64,000 bases of DNA from Pseudonocardiaceae bacterium. Its GTDB lineage: Bacteria > Actinomycetota > Actinomycetes > Mycobacteriales > Pseudonocardiaceae. Made by a program: the position numbers and the translations under genes. Positions 54,239 to 63,128 of the stretch are shown in pieces (position 1 is the stretch's first letter; each line of letters starts with the position of its first letter). Location of the stretch: positions 1 to 64,000 of the forward strand of contig WHTH01000005.1 of assembly GCA_009377865.1 (NCBI GenBank). The letters are read 5' to 3'. Below the pieces are notes generated by a model, which saw only the letters and a program-made list of their open reading frames with translations, did no database searches and was not told where the DNA came from.

Positions 54239-54420
54239 ATGGTGCGCGGCGCCCTGCTCGGCCGGGAGCGGGAGCTGGCACTGCTCTCCGGGTGGCTGGA
54301 GTCGGCCCCGCGCCGGGCAGTCGCGGCTCGTGCAGTGCTCGGGTGAGCCGGGCGTCGGCTGCCGGCTGCCCGTTCGTGAGGTCTGCACGGCGTCAGGCGA
54401 CGTCGCGACGGCGGAGCGTG
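54239..54420 (+). pseudogene. Degenerate N-terminus of a LuxR-family AAA regulator
   Basis: ATG 54239 after GGGAGG starts MVRGALLGRERELALLSGWL, a standard opening of large LuxR/AAA regulators. The frame stops at 54346, but the next frame reads GEPGVGCRLPVREV, a ruined Walker A (usually GEPGVGKTALL). A frameshift and changed residues indicate an inactive relic. No further ATPase or LuxR domain is found, because the minus-strand ABC genes begin at 54393. Confidence 0.55.
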
Positions 54421-55238
54421 ACAGCGGTGACGGCGATGAAGACGGCGGCGTAGCAGAGCAGGGTGAGCACCGCCCGGGTTCCGGTGACGGCGTCGGTGAC
54501 GCCGGGGGGTAGCTGGCCGGGTGCGGCCTGGGTCACGGCGTAGACGAGGGATCCCGCGTTGACGCCGGGCAGCGCGTCGGCCACCACCTGCAGGTCGGGC
54601 AGCACGCTCGCGACGACCCCTGCGAGCAGGGTCTCGACGCCGAGGATCCACACCACGCCGAGCCCGATGGGCAGCGCCACCCCGCGGAACAGGGTGGCCA
54701 GCAGCGCACCGGCCAGGCCCCAGGTGACGAGCACGAGCCAGCCGCCGGCCAGCCCGGTGGCGAGGTCGGCCGCCGCGGGCCAGGTCATCGGGGCGTCCTC
54801 GATGAGGGCGATGCCCATGCCGGCCAGCGCGCACGCCGCGAAGATCGCGAGCACCCAGCCGGCCAGCACGGTGGCCAGCGCGAGCAGCTGCGCGCCGAGC
54901 ACAGTAAGTCGACCGGGCCGCTGGGTGAGCAGGGTCTTCAGCGTGCCCCAGCCGTACTCGCCGCCGACGACGAGGGCGCCGAGCACCAGCGCCAGCGCCC
55001 CGGCGAAGATCGCGAAGCCGCCGATCGTGTTGGCCACCACGGCCTCGGGCAGCACGCCGGCCAGCACCTGCTCGGGTGTGACGCCCTGGGTCTGCGGGTT
55101 CGCGTCGCCGGTGACGTAACCGAGGTAGGGCAGCAGGTACCCGAACGTGAGGCTGAGCGCCAGGCCGGCGCCGCCGAGAACCCACACGGCGCCGCGGTTG
55201 CGGAGCTTCAGCAGCTCCGCGGCGTAGCTACCGAACAT
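54393..55238 (-). CDS. ABC-2 type permease
   Basis: The 281-residue membrane protein has six helices (for example WVLGGAGLALSLTFGYLLPY; AIFAGALALVLGALVVGGEY; LCYAAVFIAVTAVTL) and the ABC-2 layout with an early extracellular loop. GGEYGWGTLKTLLTQRPGR is the characteristic segment following helix 2 of this family. It is paired with the ATPase at 55228, which overlaps its start by 11 bases. It is likely an exporter of a drug, lipid or peptide; no substrate signal is visible. Confidence 0.88.
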   Translation of the reverse strand: MFGSYAAELLKLRNRGAVWVLGGAGLALSLTFGYLLPYLGYVTGDANPQTQGVTPEQVLAGVLPEAVVANTIGGFAIFAGALALVLGALVVGGEYGWGTLKTLLTQRPGRLTVLGAQLLALATVLAGWVLAIFAACALAGMGIALIEDAPMTWPAAADLATGLAGGWLVLVTWGLAGALLATLFRGVALPIGLGVVWILGVETLLAGVVASVLPDLQVVADALPGVNAGSLVYAVTQAAPGQLPPGVTDAVTGTRAVLTLLCYAAVFIAVTAVTLRRRDVA

Positions 55239-56214
55239 CGGAGGTCTCCTTTTCGCTGGTCAGCTCGAAGAACACGTCCTCGAGGGCTCGCTCGTCGATG
55301 CGGATTCCGAACAGGTCGACACCGGCCGCGACGAGCATCCGGCTGATCTCCGGCGCTCGCTCCGGTGCCACCCGGACCCGCAGGGCGCCCTCGTGCTCAC
55401 CGACCGCACCCGGGCCGAGCAGCCCGGCGAGGTGCTCGCGGGCCCGATCGACCGGGTCCGCGGTGACCAGCAGCCCCTGCTCGCCGCGCAGCTCCTCGAC
55501 GTCGCACTCGGCGACCATCCGCCCCGCGCTGAGGATGCCGACGCGGTCGCAGATCTGCTGGACCTCGCCGAGCAGGTGGCTCGACAGCAGCACGGTCCGG
55601 TCGCCGGTGCCGAGCTCACGCACCAACCGGCGCATGTCGCGCATCCCGGCCGGATCGAGCCCGTTGGTCGGCTCGTCGAGTATCACCAGCTCCGGGTCCT
55701 TGAGCAGTGCCGCGGCGACGCCGAGCCGCTGCTTCATCCCGAGCGAGTAGGTCGCGAACCGATCCCCGGCCCGGCCGGTCAGGTCCACCGTCTCCAGCAC
55801 CCGGTCCACCCGCGTCGCAGGCGCCCCGGCGTGCCGGGCGAGCACCCGTAGGTTGTTACGCCCGGACAGGTACGGGTAGCAGGCCGGCGCCTCGATCAGC
55901 GACCCGGTTCGGGCCAGCACCCGCGGGTCACCCGGCAGACCGCCGAGCACCCGCACCGAGCCGGAACTCGGGGCGATCAGTCCGGTCAGGATGCGCAGCG
56001 TCGTCGTCTTCCCCGCCCCGTTCGGGCCGAGGAAGCCATACACCTCGCCGCGCCGAACCGTGAGGTCGACGCCGTCGACCGCGGTGATCGCGCCGTAGCG
56101 CTTGAACAGGCCCGCGACCTCGACAAGGGGTTCGCCCTTCCCGCTCACGGCGCTGGCATCCCGGCCGGCCACAGCGACCCTGGCCGACTGCGGTGGCGGA
56201 TGATTCCGGCTCAT
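55228..56214 (-). CDS. ABC transporter ATPase (ABC-2 exporter type)
   Basis: ATG 56214, preceded by GAGGAG, gives 328 residues. The ATPase core shows LVEVAGLFKRYGAITAVDGVDL, Walker A FLGPNGAGKTTTLRIL, Q-loop/ARTGSLIEAPACYPYLSG, signature YSLGMKQRLGVAAAL, Walker B LVILDEPTNGLDPAGM and H-loop LLSSHLLGEV. The C-terminal extension (ADPVDRAREHL onwards, about 80 residues) is the usual antibiotic-exporter tail. It energises the permease gene downstream. The long first open frame (to 56280) has no family sequence upstream of ATG 56214. Confidence 0.92.
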   Translation of the reverse strand: MSRNHPPPQSARVAVAGRDASAVSGKGEPLVEVAGLFKRYGAITAVDGVDLTVRRGEVYGFLGPNGAGKTTTLRILTGLIAPSSGSVRVLGGLPGDPRVLARTGSLIEAPACYPYLSGRNNLRVLARHAGAPATRVDRVLETVDLTGRAGDRFATYSLGMKQRLGVAAALLKDPELVILDEPTNGLDPAGMRDMRRLVRELGTGDRTVLLSSHLLGEVQQICDRVGILSAGRMVAECDVEELRGEQGLLVTADPVDRAREHLAGLLGPGAVGEHEGALRVRVAPERAPEISRMLVAAGVDLFGIRIDERALEDVFFELTSEKETSDVR

Positions 56215-56630
56215 CAGTTCTCCTCGTTCGACACGACGATCTCGGTGGATACGGTCGACCCGCACCGGGGTCGCCGACATCGGTCAGCTGGCCGATGCCG
56301 CGGACGATGTGTGGTTGATGTCGCCTCGCCATGACGATCGTCGCGGCGTGGCGGTCGCGGCGCGTCCGCCCGGGAGCGGCTCGTGGATTACGCCCCACGG
56401 CGCACCGTCGGGGCGGCGCCTACCGCGCCTGCCGTAGACCGCCGGGAAGACCGTCGCTGGCGACTACCGCGTCAGCGGCGGCGAACCAACGCCGCCTTGA
56501 ACGTGGCCGTTTCACCGTCGAGTGTCGGGCGGCGATCTGGGCCGATCCGGTGCTCGACGTCACTTCGATGAGTTTCGCTCGGCCGCCTCGTCTACCTCGA
56601 TGAACGCAACAATTCGCGCCAGGAAGGATC
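56215..56630. other. 416-base intergenic region
   Basis: It separates the divergent ABC exporter and the DoxX-like gene and must hold both promoters. I found no credible open frame, repeat or hairpin. Short Arg-rich frames on both strands are typical of non-coding high-GC DNA. Confidence 0.5.
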
Positions 56631-57086
56631 ATGATCATGTCGGTACACACGGCAGGTGCTGAAGGGACCGGGCAGTCCGGAAAGGGATTGATGAACGTTG
56701 TCGTGTGGGTCGTCTCGATCCTGCTCGCACTCACCTTCACCGCGATCGGCGGGATGAAGGTGCTGGCGTCGGCGGTCGACCTGCAACAGGCGGCGTCCGG
56801 CGTCCCCGTCGTGCTGTTGAGGGTGGCGGGCATCGCGGAGCTACTCGGTGCGATCGGCTTGATCCTGCCCGCCGCGACCAGGATCGCGCCGATGCTGACC
56901 CCGCTGGCCGCCGCTGGGCTTACTGTCACGATGGTCGGCGCCACGATCACCAACGTCATCGTGGGTACCTATTCGGCGCTGCCGATGACCGTCGTCCTCG
57001 GTCTGATCTGCGCACTCGTCGGCTGGGCGCGTCTCGGTCGCTACGCTGTCGCGCCACGCCGTCGGGCAGTACCGGCGGCTGCATAG
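56631..57086 (+). CDS. DoxX-like membrane protein
   Basis: The frame gives 151 residues from ATG 56631 (or ATG 56637), with AGGAAGG upstream. It has four membrane helices: MNVVVWVVSILLALTFTAIG, GMKVLASAV near a short linker, VPVVLLRVAGIAELLGAIGL and two at the end. The pattern matches DoxX-like small proteins, which are linked to quinone or sulfur metabolism in a few cases. The role is unknown. It converges with the MacB-type permease at 57162. Confidence 0.75.
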   Translation: MIMSVHTAGAEGTGQSGKGLMNVVVWVVSILLALTFTAIGGMKVLASAVDLQQAASGVPVVLLRVAGIAELLGAIGLILPAATRIAPMLTPLAAAGLTVTMVGATITNVIVGTYSALPMTVVLGLICALVGWARLGRYAVAPRRRAVPAAA

Positions 57087-57161
57087 GCGGGTGCCTGCAT
57101 AGGAGAGCGGTTTCCCTCGGTGGCGTGACATACCCTGAGCAGGGAGGGTGGGTTGCATTGG

Positions 57162-58337
57162 TCAGCCGGCGGTGCGCAGGGCCTGCACCGGCGACAGCCG
57201 GGCGGCGCGCACGGCGGGGACGAGACCGGCGAGCGCGCCGACGACCAAGGCGACCGCGAGTCCGCCGGTGACGGCCTCGACCGGTACCACCGCCGCCACG
57301 CCACGGGTCACCGCGTATGCCGCAGTGATCGCCGCCCCTGCCCCGACGCCGGCCGCGCCACCGAGCGCGGACAACAACACCGCCTCGGCGAGGAACTGCC
57401 TGCGGACGTGCGCGCGGGTGGCGCCGAGCGCCCGGTGCAGCCCGATCTCGCCGCGCCGCTCCAGCACGCCCATCACCATCACGTTCGCCACGCCCACCCC
57501 GCCGACGAGCAGCGCCACCGCACCGAGCCCGAGCAGCAGCCCGGTGAACGCGTCCTCCGCGGCGAGCTGCGCGGCGAGCGCGTCCGACGGCCGGGACACC
57601 GCGACGTTCTCCGGGTGTTCCGGGTTGACCTGCGCGGGCAGCACGTCGCGCACGGCACCCACCTGGGACGGGGCCGCCCGCAGGTACAGCGTGGTCGGCT
57701 CGCCGGAGAGCCCGAGGCGCGCCTGCGCGACCTCCCAGCCGACCAGCGCGGAGCGATCCAGGTCGGCGGCGAGCGGCAGCGGGTCCAGCACGCCGACAAC
57801 GAGGAACCGTTGGTCGCCGAGCCACACGGTGACTCCCGGCCCGACCCCGAGACGCAGCGCCGCGATGTGCCCGAGCACCACGGTGGGGTAGCGGCCGAGC
57901 GCACCGTCGAGGAACCGGCCGGACGCGACGTGCCCGCCGAGCACGCCCAGCAGGTCCTCCCGGGCGGCCTTCACGGCGATGCCGCCGGTCTCGGCGGCAT
58001 CGACCAGCTCGTTGCGCCGGACGGTGGCGTCGACGTCGGCCACCGCGGACACCGCCGTCACCGGGGCGACCCTGCTCGCGGCGGCATCCGCGGACGCCGG
58101 CAGTACCGCGTCGCCGAGGCCGATCCCCGACCCGGCCTGCACCCGCAGCAGGTTCGTGCCCAGCGCGTCGAGCTGCGCGGCGAGCTCGGCCTGGGCGGAG
58201 CGGGAGACGCCGAGCACGGCGACCACCGCGGCCACCCCGATGGCGATGCCCAGCGCCGAGAGCACCGCCCGCAGCGGGTGGCGGCGCAGACCTGACCCGG
58301 CCAGCCCGACGAGGTCGCGGGCCGCGAGGCGGCTCAC
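57162..58337 (-). CDS. MacB/FtsX-like ABC permease
   Basis: GTG 58337 overlaps the ATPase stop and gives 391 residues. The first helix (PLRAVLSALGIAIGVAAVVAV), a large extracytoplasmic region (about 60-265), and three C-terminal helices (LLGLGAVALLVGGVGVANVMV; AVLLSALGGAAGVGAGAAIT; VALVVGALAGLVPAVRAARL) are the FtsX/MacB arrangement. It would act with the ATPase and adaptor genes upstream to push substrates, or to transmit force, across the membrane. It is the last gene of the six-gene operon. Confidence 0.9.
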   Translation of the reverse strand: MSRLAARDLVGLAGSGLRRHPLRAVLSALGIAIGVAAVVAVLGVSRSAQAELAAQLDALGTNLLRVQAGSGIGLGDAVLPASADAAASRVAPVTAVSAVADVDATVRRNELVDAAETGGIAVKAAREDLLGVLGGHVASGRFLDGALGRYPTVVLGHIAALRLGVGPGVTVWLGDQRFLVVGVLDPLPLAADLDRSALVGWEVAQARLGLSGEPTTLYLRAAPSQVGAVRDVLPAQVNPEHPENVAVSRPSDALAAQLAAEDAFTGLLLGLGAVALLVGGVGVANVMVMGVLERRGEIGLHRALGATRAHVRRQFLAEAVLLSALGGAAGVGAGAAITAAYAVTRGVAAVVPVEAVTGGLAVALVVGALAGLVPAVRAARLSPVQALRTAG

Positions 58338-59017
58338 CGCTGCCCCGCCGCGACGTCCGCGACGACGCGGCCGTCGCGCAGCTCGACCCGCCGCGGCATC
58401 GTCGCGGCCACCTCCCGGTCGTGGGTGATCACGACGACGGTGGTCCCCTCGGCGCGCAGCGCGGTGAGCAGGGCCAGCACATCTGCTCCCGCGGCGCTGT
58501 CCAGGTTGCCGGTGGGCTCGTCGGCGAGGAGCAGCGCGGGACGGGCCAGCACGGCGCGGGCGATCGCGACCCGTTGCCGCTCCCCGCCGGAGAGGGCCGA
58601 CGGCGGGTGCCCCAGCCGGTCGCCGAGGCCGAGGTCGCGGAGCAGGTCCGCCGCCCGGCGGCGCCGCTCCCGTCCCGGCAGGCCCGAGTACAGCAGCCCG
58701 GTCGCGACGTTTCCGACGGCGTCGAGCCCGTCGAGCAGGTGGAAGGACTGGAACACGAACCCGATCCACCCGGCGCGCAGCGCGGCCAGCGCGGGGTCCC
58801 CCAGCCGCCCGGCGCCGACACCGTCGAGCAGCACCTCCCCACTGCTGGGACGGTCGAGCGTGCCCATGAGGTTCAGCAGCGTCGACTTGCCCGACCCGGA
58901 CGGGCCGACCACCGCCACCAGCTCCCCCGCACCCAGCTCGAGGTCGACGTCACGGAGCACGTGGAGCGGGCCGTAGCGCTTGCCCACCCCGCGCAGCTGC
59001 ACCACCGGCGGGCTCAT
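58334..59017 (-). CDS. MacB-type ABC ATPase
   Basis: ATG 59017 overlaps the adaptor stop, giving 227 residues. It has VVGPSGSGKSTLLNLMGTLD (Walker A), the Q-loop region WIGFVFQSFHLL, ALSGGERQRVAIARAV (signature), ALLLADEPTGNLDSAAG (Walker B) and VVVITHDREVA (H-loop). The MacB/LolD group powers membrane extraction or peptide export with FtsX-like permeases. The next gene, with a 4-base overlap, is such a permease. Confidence 0.93.
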   Translation of the reverse strand: MSPPVVQLRGVGKRYGPLHVLRDVDLELGAGELVAVVGPSGSGKSTLLNLMGTLDRPSSGEVLLDGVGAGRLGDPALAALRAGWIGFVFQSFHLLDGLDAVGNVATGLLYSGLPGRERRRRAADLLRDLGLGDRLGHPPSALSGGERQRVAIARAVLARPALLLADEPTGNLDSAAGADVLALLTALRAEGTTVVVITHDREVAATMPRRVELRDGRVVADVAAGQR

Positions 59018-60060
59018 GACGGCACCACCACCTCGGTGCCCGCCGCGAGCCCGGATCCGGACACCTCGACCCTGCCACCGGCGTACGCGCCGACCTCCAC
59101 CGCGACCAGGCGCGTGCCGGTACCGGCAGGCAGCTGCACCGCGTAGCCTCCCTCGGCGAGCGCCAGCAGTGCCGTCACCGGCACGCTGAGCACGTCGCGC
59201 ACCACCCGGGCCGTGAGGTCGACGCTCACCGGCGCGCCGACGGCGTCGCCCGCGGCGGCGGGGTCGGCAAGGGTCAGCGTCAGGGGGACGACGGTGCCGC
59301 CCTCGCCGTCCGCAGTCGCCGCCCCGACGGAGCTGATCGTCGCGTCCACCCGGCTGCCGTCGGGCAGGGTGACGGCCGCGGCGGCACCGGCGAGCTCGAC
59401 GTCGGCGGCCCGGGCTGCCGGTACGTCCGCGCTGACGATCCGCTCGGTGGAAGTGGCGGCGTAGAGCGGCGCACCCGGGCCGACCCGGTCGCCGACGGCG
59501 GCCTGGTGCGCCCCGACGCGGACCGCGCCGGGGAGCACGACGAACTGCTCCGCGCCGACGCGGCCGGTCTCGGCGATCCCCAGCCGCTCCTGCAGCTCCG
59601 CCACGGCGGATGCGGTGGCCGACGAGAAGTGCTCGTTCACCCGCAGCCCGTCGCCCACCCCGAGCCCGACCAGGGCCTGCTCCAGCTGCCGCACGTCCGG
59701 CCCGTCGGCCACCCCGGTGGCGAGCTCGCGCCACAACGGGATGTCCCCGGCGAGGAGCGTGACGGGCTCGGCGTCCACCGCGTACAACGCCTCCCCCGGC
59801 TGGACCACGGAGTTCTCGGCGGGCAGCGCCGTGACCGTGCCGTCCACAGTGGATCCCACGGTCCGAGCACCGGCGAACCCGAGGGTGCCGGTGACCCGCT
59901 CGGTCTGTACCAGGTCCCCGCGCGTCACGGCGGCGGTGGCAGGCGGCGCAGCGGCCTGCGCCGCGTCGGGATCCGCGGACCGCGCGGCGGCCAGGCCGGC
60001 CCCGCCCGCGGCGACCAGCGCCACGGCCGAACCCGCGACCAGGAGCGTGCGGCGCTTCAC
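59014..60060 (-). CDS. HlyD/RND-type periplasmic adaptor with peptidoglycan-binding-like segment
   Basis: The 348-residue protein starts at GTG 60060 (4-base overlap with the lipoprotein gene). An N-terminal hydrophobic anchor (TLLVAGSAVALVAAGGAGLA) is followed by barrel-like parts: GDLVQTERVTGTLGFAGART, SVVQPGEALYAVDAEPV, GPGAPLYAATSTERIVSADV. Between them lies DVRQLEQALVGLGVGDGLRV, then SSATASAVAELQERLGI, a peptidoglycan-binding-like helix repeat. This is the usual adaptor of actinobacterial MacAB-like systems; it may couple transport to the cell wall. Confidence 0.87.
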   Translation of the reverse strand: MKRRTLLVAGSAVALVAAGGAGLAAARSADPDAAQAAAPPATAAVTRGDLVQTERVTGTLGFAGARTVGSTVDGTVTALPAENSVVQPGEALYAVDAEPVTLLAGDIPLWRELATGVADGPDVRQLEQALVGLGVGDGLRVNEHFSSATASAVAELQERLGIAETGRVGAEQFVVLPGAVRVGAHQAAVGDRVGPGAPLYAATSTERIVSADVPAARAADVELAGAAAAVTLPDGSRVDATISSVGAATADGEGGTVVPLTLTLADPAAAGDAVGAPVSVDLTARVVRDVLSVPVTALLALAEGGYAVQLPAGTGTRLVAVEVGAYAGGRVEVSGSGLAAGTEVVVPS

Positions 60061-60623
60061 CGGTCACCCCCGCCGGACCGCGCCTGCCCGAGATGGTGGT
60101 GGCACACGTCGTCCGCTGCGCGGAAGGCCGGGTCGTCCAGGTTCACCCCGGAGTCGTCGGGCCCGACGTGGAAGCCACCTTCATCGGAGGTGAAGTCCGG
60201 GTCAGGGAAGTCCGGTACCCCGTTGTCCCGCATGCAGCGCGCGTAGGCCAGCGCGGCGTCCTGCAGCCGGGCCTCGTCCTCCTCGGACAGGTCCGGGGTG
60301 GGCAGGATGTCGTCGCAGGCCTCCAGGGCGGCCTCCAGCGCCGGTGCCTGGGCCGGGTCGATCGGACCGCCGGCCCCGACGCCCGCCTCTATCCGCACCC
60401 GGCCGTCGGCGTCCACCTCCGGGTCGGGGAAGTCCGGCACGCCGTTTTCCCGCATGCAGCGGCCGTAGGCGAGTGCGGCGTCGGCGGGGTCCTGCGGTGC
60501 GGCGGAGGTGGGCGCCGCGGACGCGTCGCCGGACACGCTCGCGACACCCGGGTCGGAGCCGGTGCCGCAGCCGGCGAGGAGCAGCAGCCCGGCCAGTGCC
60601 GGGGCGGCGAGGGTGGTGCGCAC
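60057..60623 (-). CDS. Lipoprotein with two RCMR-NGVPDFPDP repeats
   Basis: GTG 60623 gives 188 residues with a signal and lipobox LLLLAGCGTG (Cys about residue 19). The mature part has two copies of the same unit: ALAYGRCMRENGVPDFPDPE near residue 55 and ALAYARCMRDNGVPDFPDPD near 135. Each has one Cys in the repeat, and further Cys lie in EACDDILP and DDVCHHHL, so disulfide-bonded pairs are likely. It sits between the sensor kinase and the adaptor, which suggests an extracytoplasmic sensor or capture protein. Its exact function is not known. Confidence 0.8.
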   Translation of the reverse strand: MRTTLAAPALAGLLLLAGCGTGSDPGVASVSGDASAAPTSAAPQDPADAALAYGRCMRENGVPDFPDPEVDADGRVRIEAGVGAGGPIDPAQAPALEAALEACDDILPTPDLSEEDEARLQDAALAYARCMRDNGVPDFPDPDFTSDEGGFHVGPDDSGVNLDDPAFRAADDVCHHHLGQARSGGGDR

Positions 60624-60696
60624 GATCGGCCTCCCTGTCGTGGTTGGACGTGCCCACGAGGCTGGGGCGGCCGGATGAGAGCGGCCACAGGCCGGG

Positions 60697-62049
60697 TTAA
60701 GGATCGGGTGAGAGCGGCACGGTGAGGACGAACTCGCCGCCGCCGCCGTCGGCGTCGGCGACAGTGACGCTGCCGCCGTGCAGCGCGGCGGCCTGCGTGA
60801 CGATCGCGAGGCCCAGTCCCGATCCGGTGCCGTGCCGGGAGGACGGCGAGCGGTAGAAGCGGTCGAAGACCCGGTCGCGTTCCTCGACGGGCACACCGGG
60901 GCCGGAGTCAGTGACGGTGACGCGGGCGGCGCCGTCGTCGCGGTCCAGCCGCACCCGCACCCGCCCGCCCGCCGGGCTCGCCTGCACCGCGTTGCGCACC
61001 AGGTTCGCCACCGCCCGCTCCAGAGTCGCGGGGCGGGCCGCCAGCCGCCCGCCGTCGCCGGCGACGTCGACGGTGACGTCGGGGCGGACCAGCCGGGTGC
61101 GGGCCACCGCGGCGTCGACCACGGCGCGCAGCCCGACCGTGGTGGGCTGCTCCGGCTCGGCGTCGCCGCGGGCGAGGTCGACGAGCTCGGAGACCAGCCG
61201 GGACAGCGCCTCGGCCTCGGCCTCCAGGTCGGCGAGCAGCGCGGCCCGGTCGGCCGGGTCGAGGTCGCGGTCGGCGGCCCGCTCGGCACGCAGCAGCAGC
61301 CCGATGTTGGTGCGCAGCGCGGTGAGCGGGGTACGCAGTTCGTGGCTCGCATCCTCGACGAGGCTGCGCTGCTGCTCGCGGGCATGCGCCAGGGCGTCGA
61401 GCATCCCGTTGACGCTGCGGGCCAGCCGGGCCACCTCGTCCCGGCCGTGCACCGGGATCCGGCGATCCAGGGACGAGGTGGCGGCGACCCGCTCGGTCGC
61501 CGCGGTGACCCAGTCCACCGGCCGCAGCCCGGCGCAGCTCACCGCCGTACCGAGCAGCGCCGCGGCGCCCACCCCACCGAGCCCGACCAGGCCCAGCCCC
61601 CACGCGAGGCGTCCCAGCGTGGCGTCGACGTCGGCGAGCGGGCGGGCGACCTGCACCACCAGCCCGTCCGGCGCGGGGACGGACAGCATCCGGTAGCGGG
61701 CGCCGGCCACCTCGACGGTGCGCAGGGTCTGCTCGCCCCTGCCGGCCAGCAGGGCGCGCTCGTCCGCGCCGACCGGCAGCGACACGGGGGTCTGCGCCGG
61801 CCCGATCACCCCCTCGGGGCCGACCAGCTGGACACTGACGGGGACAGCGGCGAGCAGGTTCGGTCCGGGTGGAGGCGTGCCCGCGACCTCGACCCGCAGC
61901 GCCTGCGGCGCGATCCGCTCCTGCAGCTGGATGTCCACCTGACTCATTAGCGCGCTGCGCGTCATCGCGTACCCCAGGGCGGAGCCGATCACCACCACCA
62001 GCGCCACCGCCGACGCCGTGAGCAGGCCGAGCCGCAGCCGCAGCGTCAC
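60697..62049 (-). CDS. Two-component sensor histidine kinase
   Basis: GTG 62049 overlaps the response-regulator stop by four bases, giving 450 residues. Two membrane helices ([19 protein letters not shown] and [19 protein letters not shown]) flank an extracytoplasmic domain of about 140 residues. A HAMP-like stretch, then phospho-His in [21 protein letters not shown]-box [15 protein letters not shown]1 [10 protein letters not shown] and G2 [18 protein letters not shown] follow. It probably senses an envelope signal and controls the operon. The stop at 60697 leaves 73 bases before the lipoprotein start. Confidence 0.92.
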   Translation of the reverse strand: MTLRLRLGLLTASAVALVVVIGSALGYAMTRSALMSQVDIQLQERIAPQALRVEVAGTPPPGPNLLAAVPVSVQLVGPEGVIGPAQTPVSLPVGADERALLAGRGEQTLRTVEVAGARYRMLSVPAPDGLVVQVARPLADVDATLGRLAWGLGLVGLGGVGAAALLGTAVSCAGLRPVDWVTAATERVAATSSLDRRIPVHGRDEVARLARSVNGMLDALAHAREQQRSLVEDASHELRTPLTALRTNIGLLLRAERAADRDLDPADRAALLADLEAEAEALSRLVSELVDLARGDAEPEQPTTVGLRAVVDAAVARTRLVRPDVTVDVAGDGGRLAARPATLERAVANLVRNAVQASPAGGRVRVRLDRDDGAARVTVTDSGPGVPVEERDRVFDRFYRSPSSRHGTGSGLGLAIVTQAAALHGGSVTVADADGGGGEFVLTVPLSPDP

Positions 62050-62721
62050 CGGTCGTCTCGCAGCACGTAGCCGACACCGCGGACGGTGTGCAGCAGCCGT
62101 GGCTCGCCGCCGCACTCCAGCTTCCGGCGCAGGTAGCCGACGTAGACGTCCAGGCTGTTCGACCCGGCTCCCGGGTTCCAGCCCCAGACGGCCTCGTAGA
62201 GCTGCGTGCGGGTGAGCACCTGCCGGGGGTGCCGCAGCAGCACCTCCAGCAGCGCGAACTCGGTCCGGGTCAAGTCGACGCGTCGCGCCGCGCGGTGCAC
62301 GTCGCGGCTGGCCGGGTCGAGGACGAGGTCGGCCAGCTCCAGCACCGGCCCGCCGCCGGGTTCCGCGGCGGCCCGGCGGCGCCCGCAGCCGGGCGAGCAG
62401 CTCCTCCAGCGCGAACGGCTTGGGCAGGTAGTCGTCCGCGCCCGCGTCGAGCCCGGCCACCCGGTCCGCGACGGCGTCGCGGGCGGTCAGCACGAGCACC
62501 GGCACGGTGTCGCCGTCCGCGCGCAGCTGCCGGCACGTCGCGAGGCCGTCCAGCCGGGGCATCACCACGTCGAGCACGACCGCGTCCGGGCGGGAGCGCG
62601 ACAGCACCTCCAGCGCTGCGACCCCGTCGGCCGCGGTCTCGACCTGGTAGCCCTCGAAACGCAGGCTGCGGGCCAGCGAGCCTCGCACCGCGGGTTCGTC
62701 GTCGACCACCAGTACGCGCAC
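62046..62721 (-). pseudogene. Two-component response regulator with an internal frameshift
   Basis: GTG 62721 begins [20 protein letters not shown]; the receiver has phospho-Asp in [14 protein letters not shown] and Lys in [17 protein letters not shown]. After LARLR the frame is lost at 62375-62388, in CTGCGGGCGCCGCC. Removing one G (or adding two bases) restores [20 protein letters not shown] and the OmpR-type winged helix: [46 protein letters not shown]. The DNA-binding domain is thus intact but out of frame. A sequencing error is possible. Confidence 0.85.
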
Positions 62722-62899
62722 CCCGCCAGTGTGCGCGCTGATCGTAAGAGGATCGTGAGAAGTGGAGACACGAGCCGGTCCGGCGCCACCCGGCGGACGT
62801 AGCGGCCCGCCAGCCCCACCCGCCCATTGACGAGAGCCAGCCGTCGGCCCCTTCATGGCGGGCTGTTGCGATCAGCCAACACTGCTTGTAGCATGCGAC

Positions 62900-63127
62900 A
62901 TGGTCAGTAGGGGGAGACACCCGAAACTTGATGTCGCTAACGCCATCGAAGCCATCGAGGCACGCGGGCTGCTCGTAACGGAGGATCATCGGAAACACCG
63001 GTGGGGATAGTTGGCTTGCCGCACCTGTGGTGACCGGATTGCTATCTGGTCAACCCCGCGAAACACCGGCAACGAAGCCAAACGGATCATTCGTTTCGGA
63101 CGTCGCCACCAGCACGAAGGGAGCTGA
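62900..63127 (+). pseudogene. HicA-like zinc-ribbon toxin gene with in-frame TAG
   Basis: ATG 62900 opens a frame reading MVSRGRHPKLDVANAIEAIE, then EDHRKHRWG and a TAG at 63008-63010. The same frame continues without a break: LACRTCGDRIAIWSTPRNTG, NEAKRIIRFGRRH, ending at TGA 63125-63127. This is the layout of small actinobacterial HicA-like proteins, where HRWG is followed directly by a basic residue and a CxxCG. The TAG therefore replaces one codon in a conserved place. The next gene starts two bases later, so it was the first gene of a toxin/partner pair. As read it gives only a 36-residue stub. Confidence 0.6.
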
Positions 63128-63128
63128 C

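Noticed and set aside
60697-62856. Receiver-histidine kinase hybrid of 719 codons
   Set aside because: The middle part is the winged-helix DNA read in the wrong frame; the true regulator frame is intact downstream, so it is a frameshift artefact or lesion.
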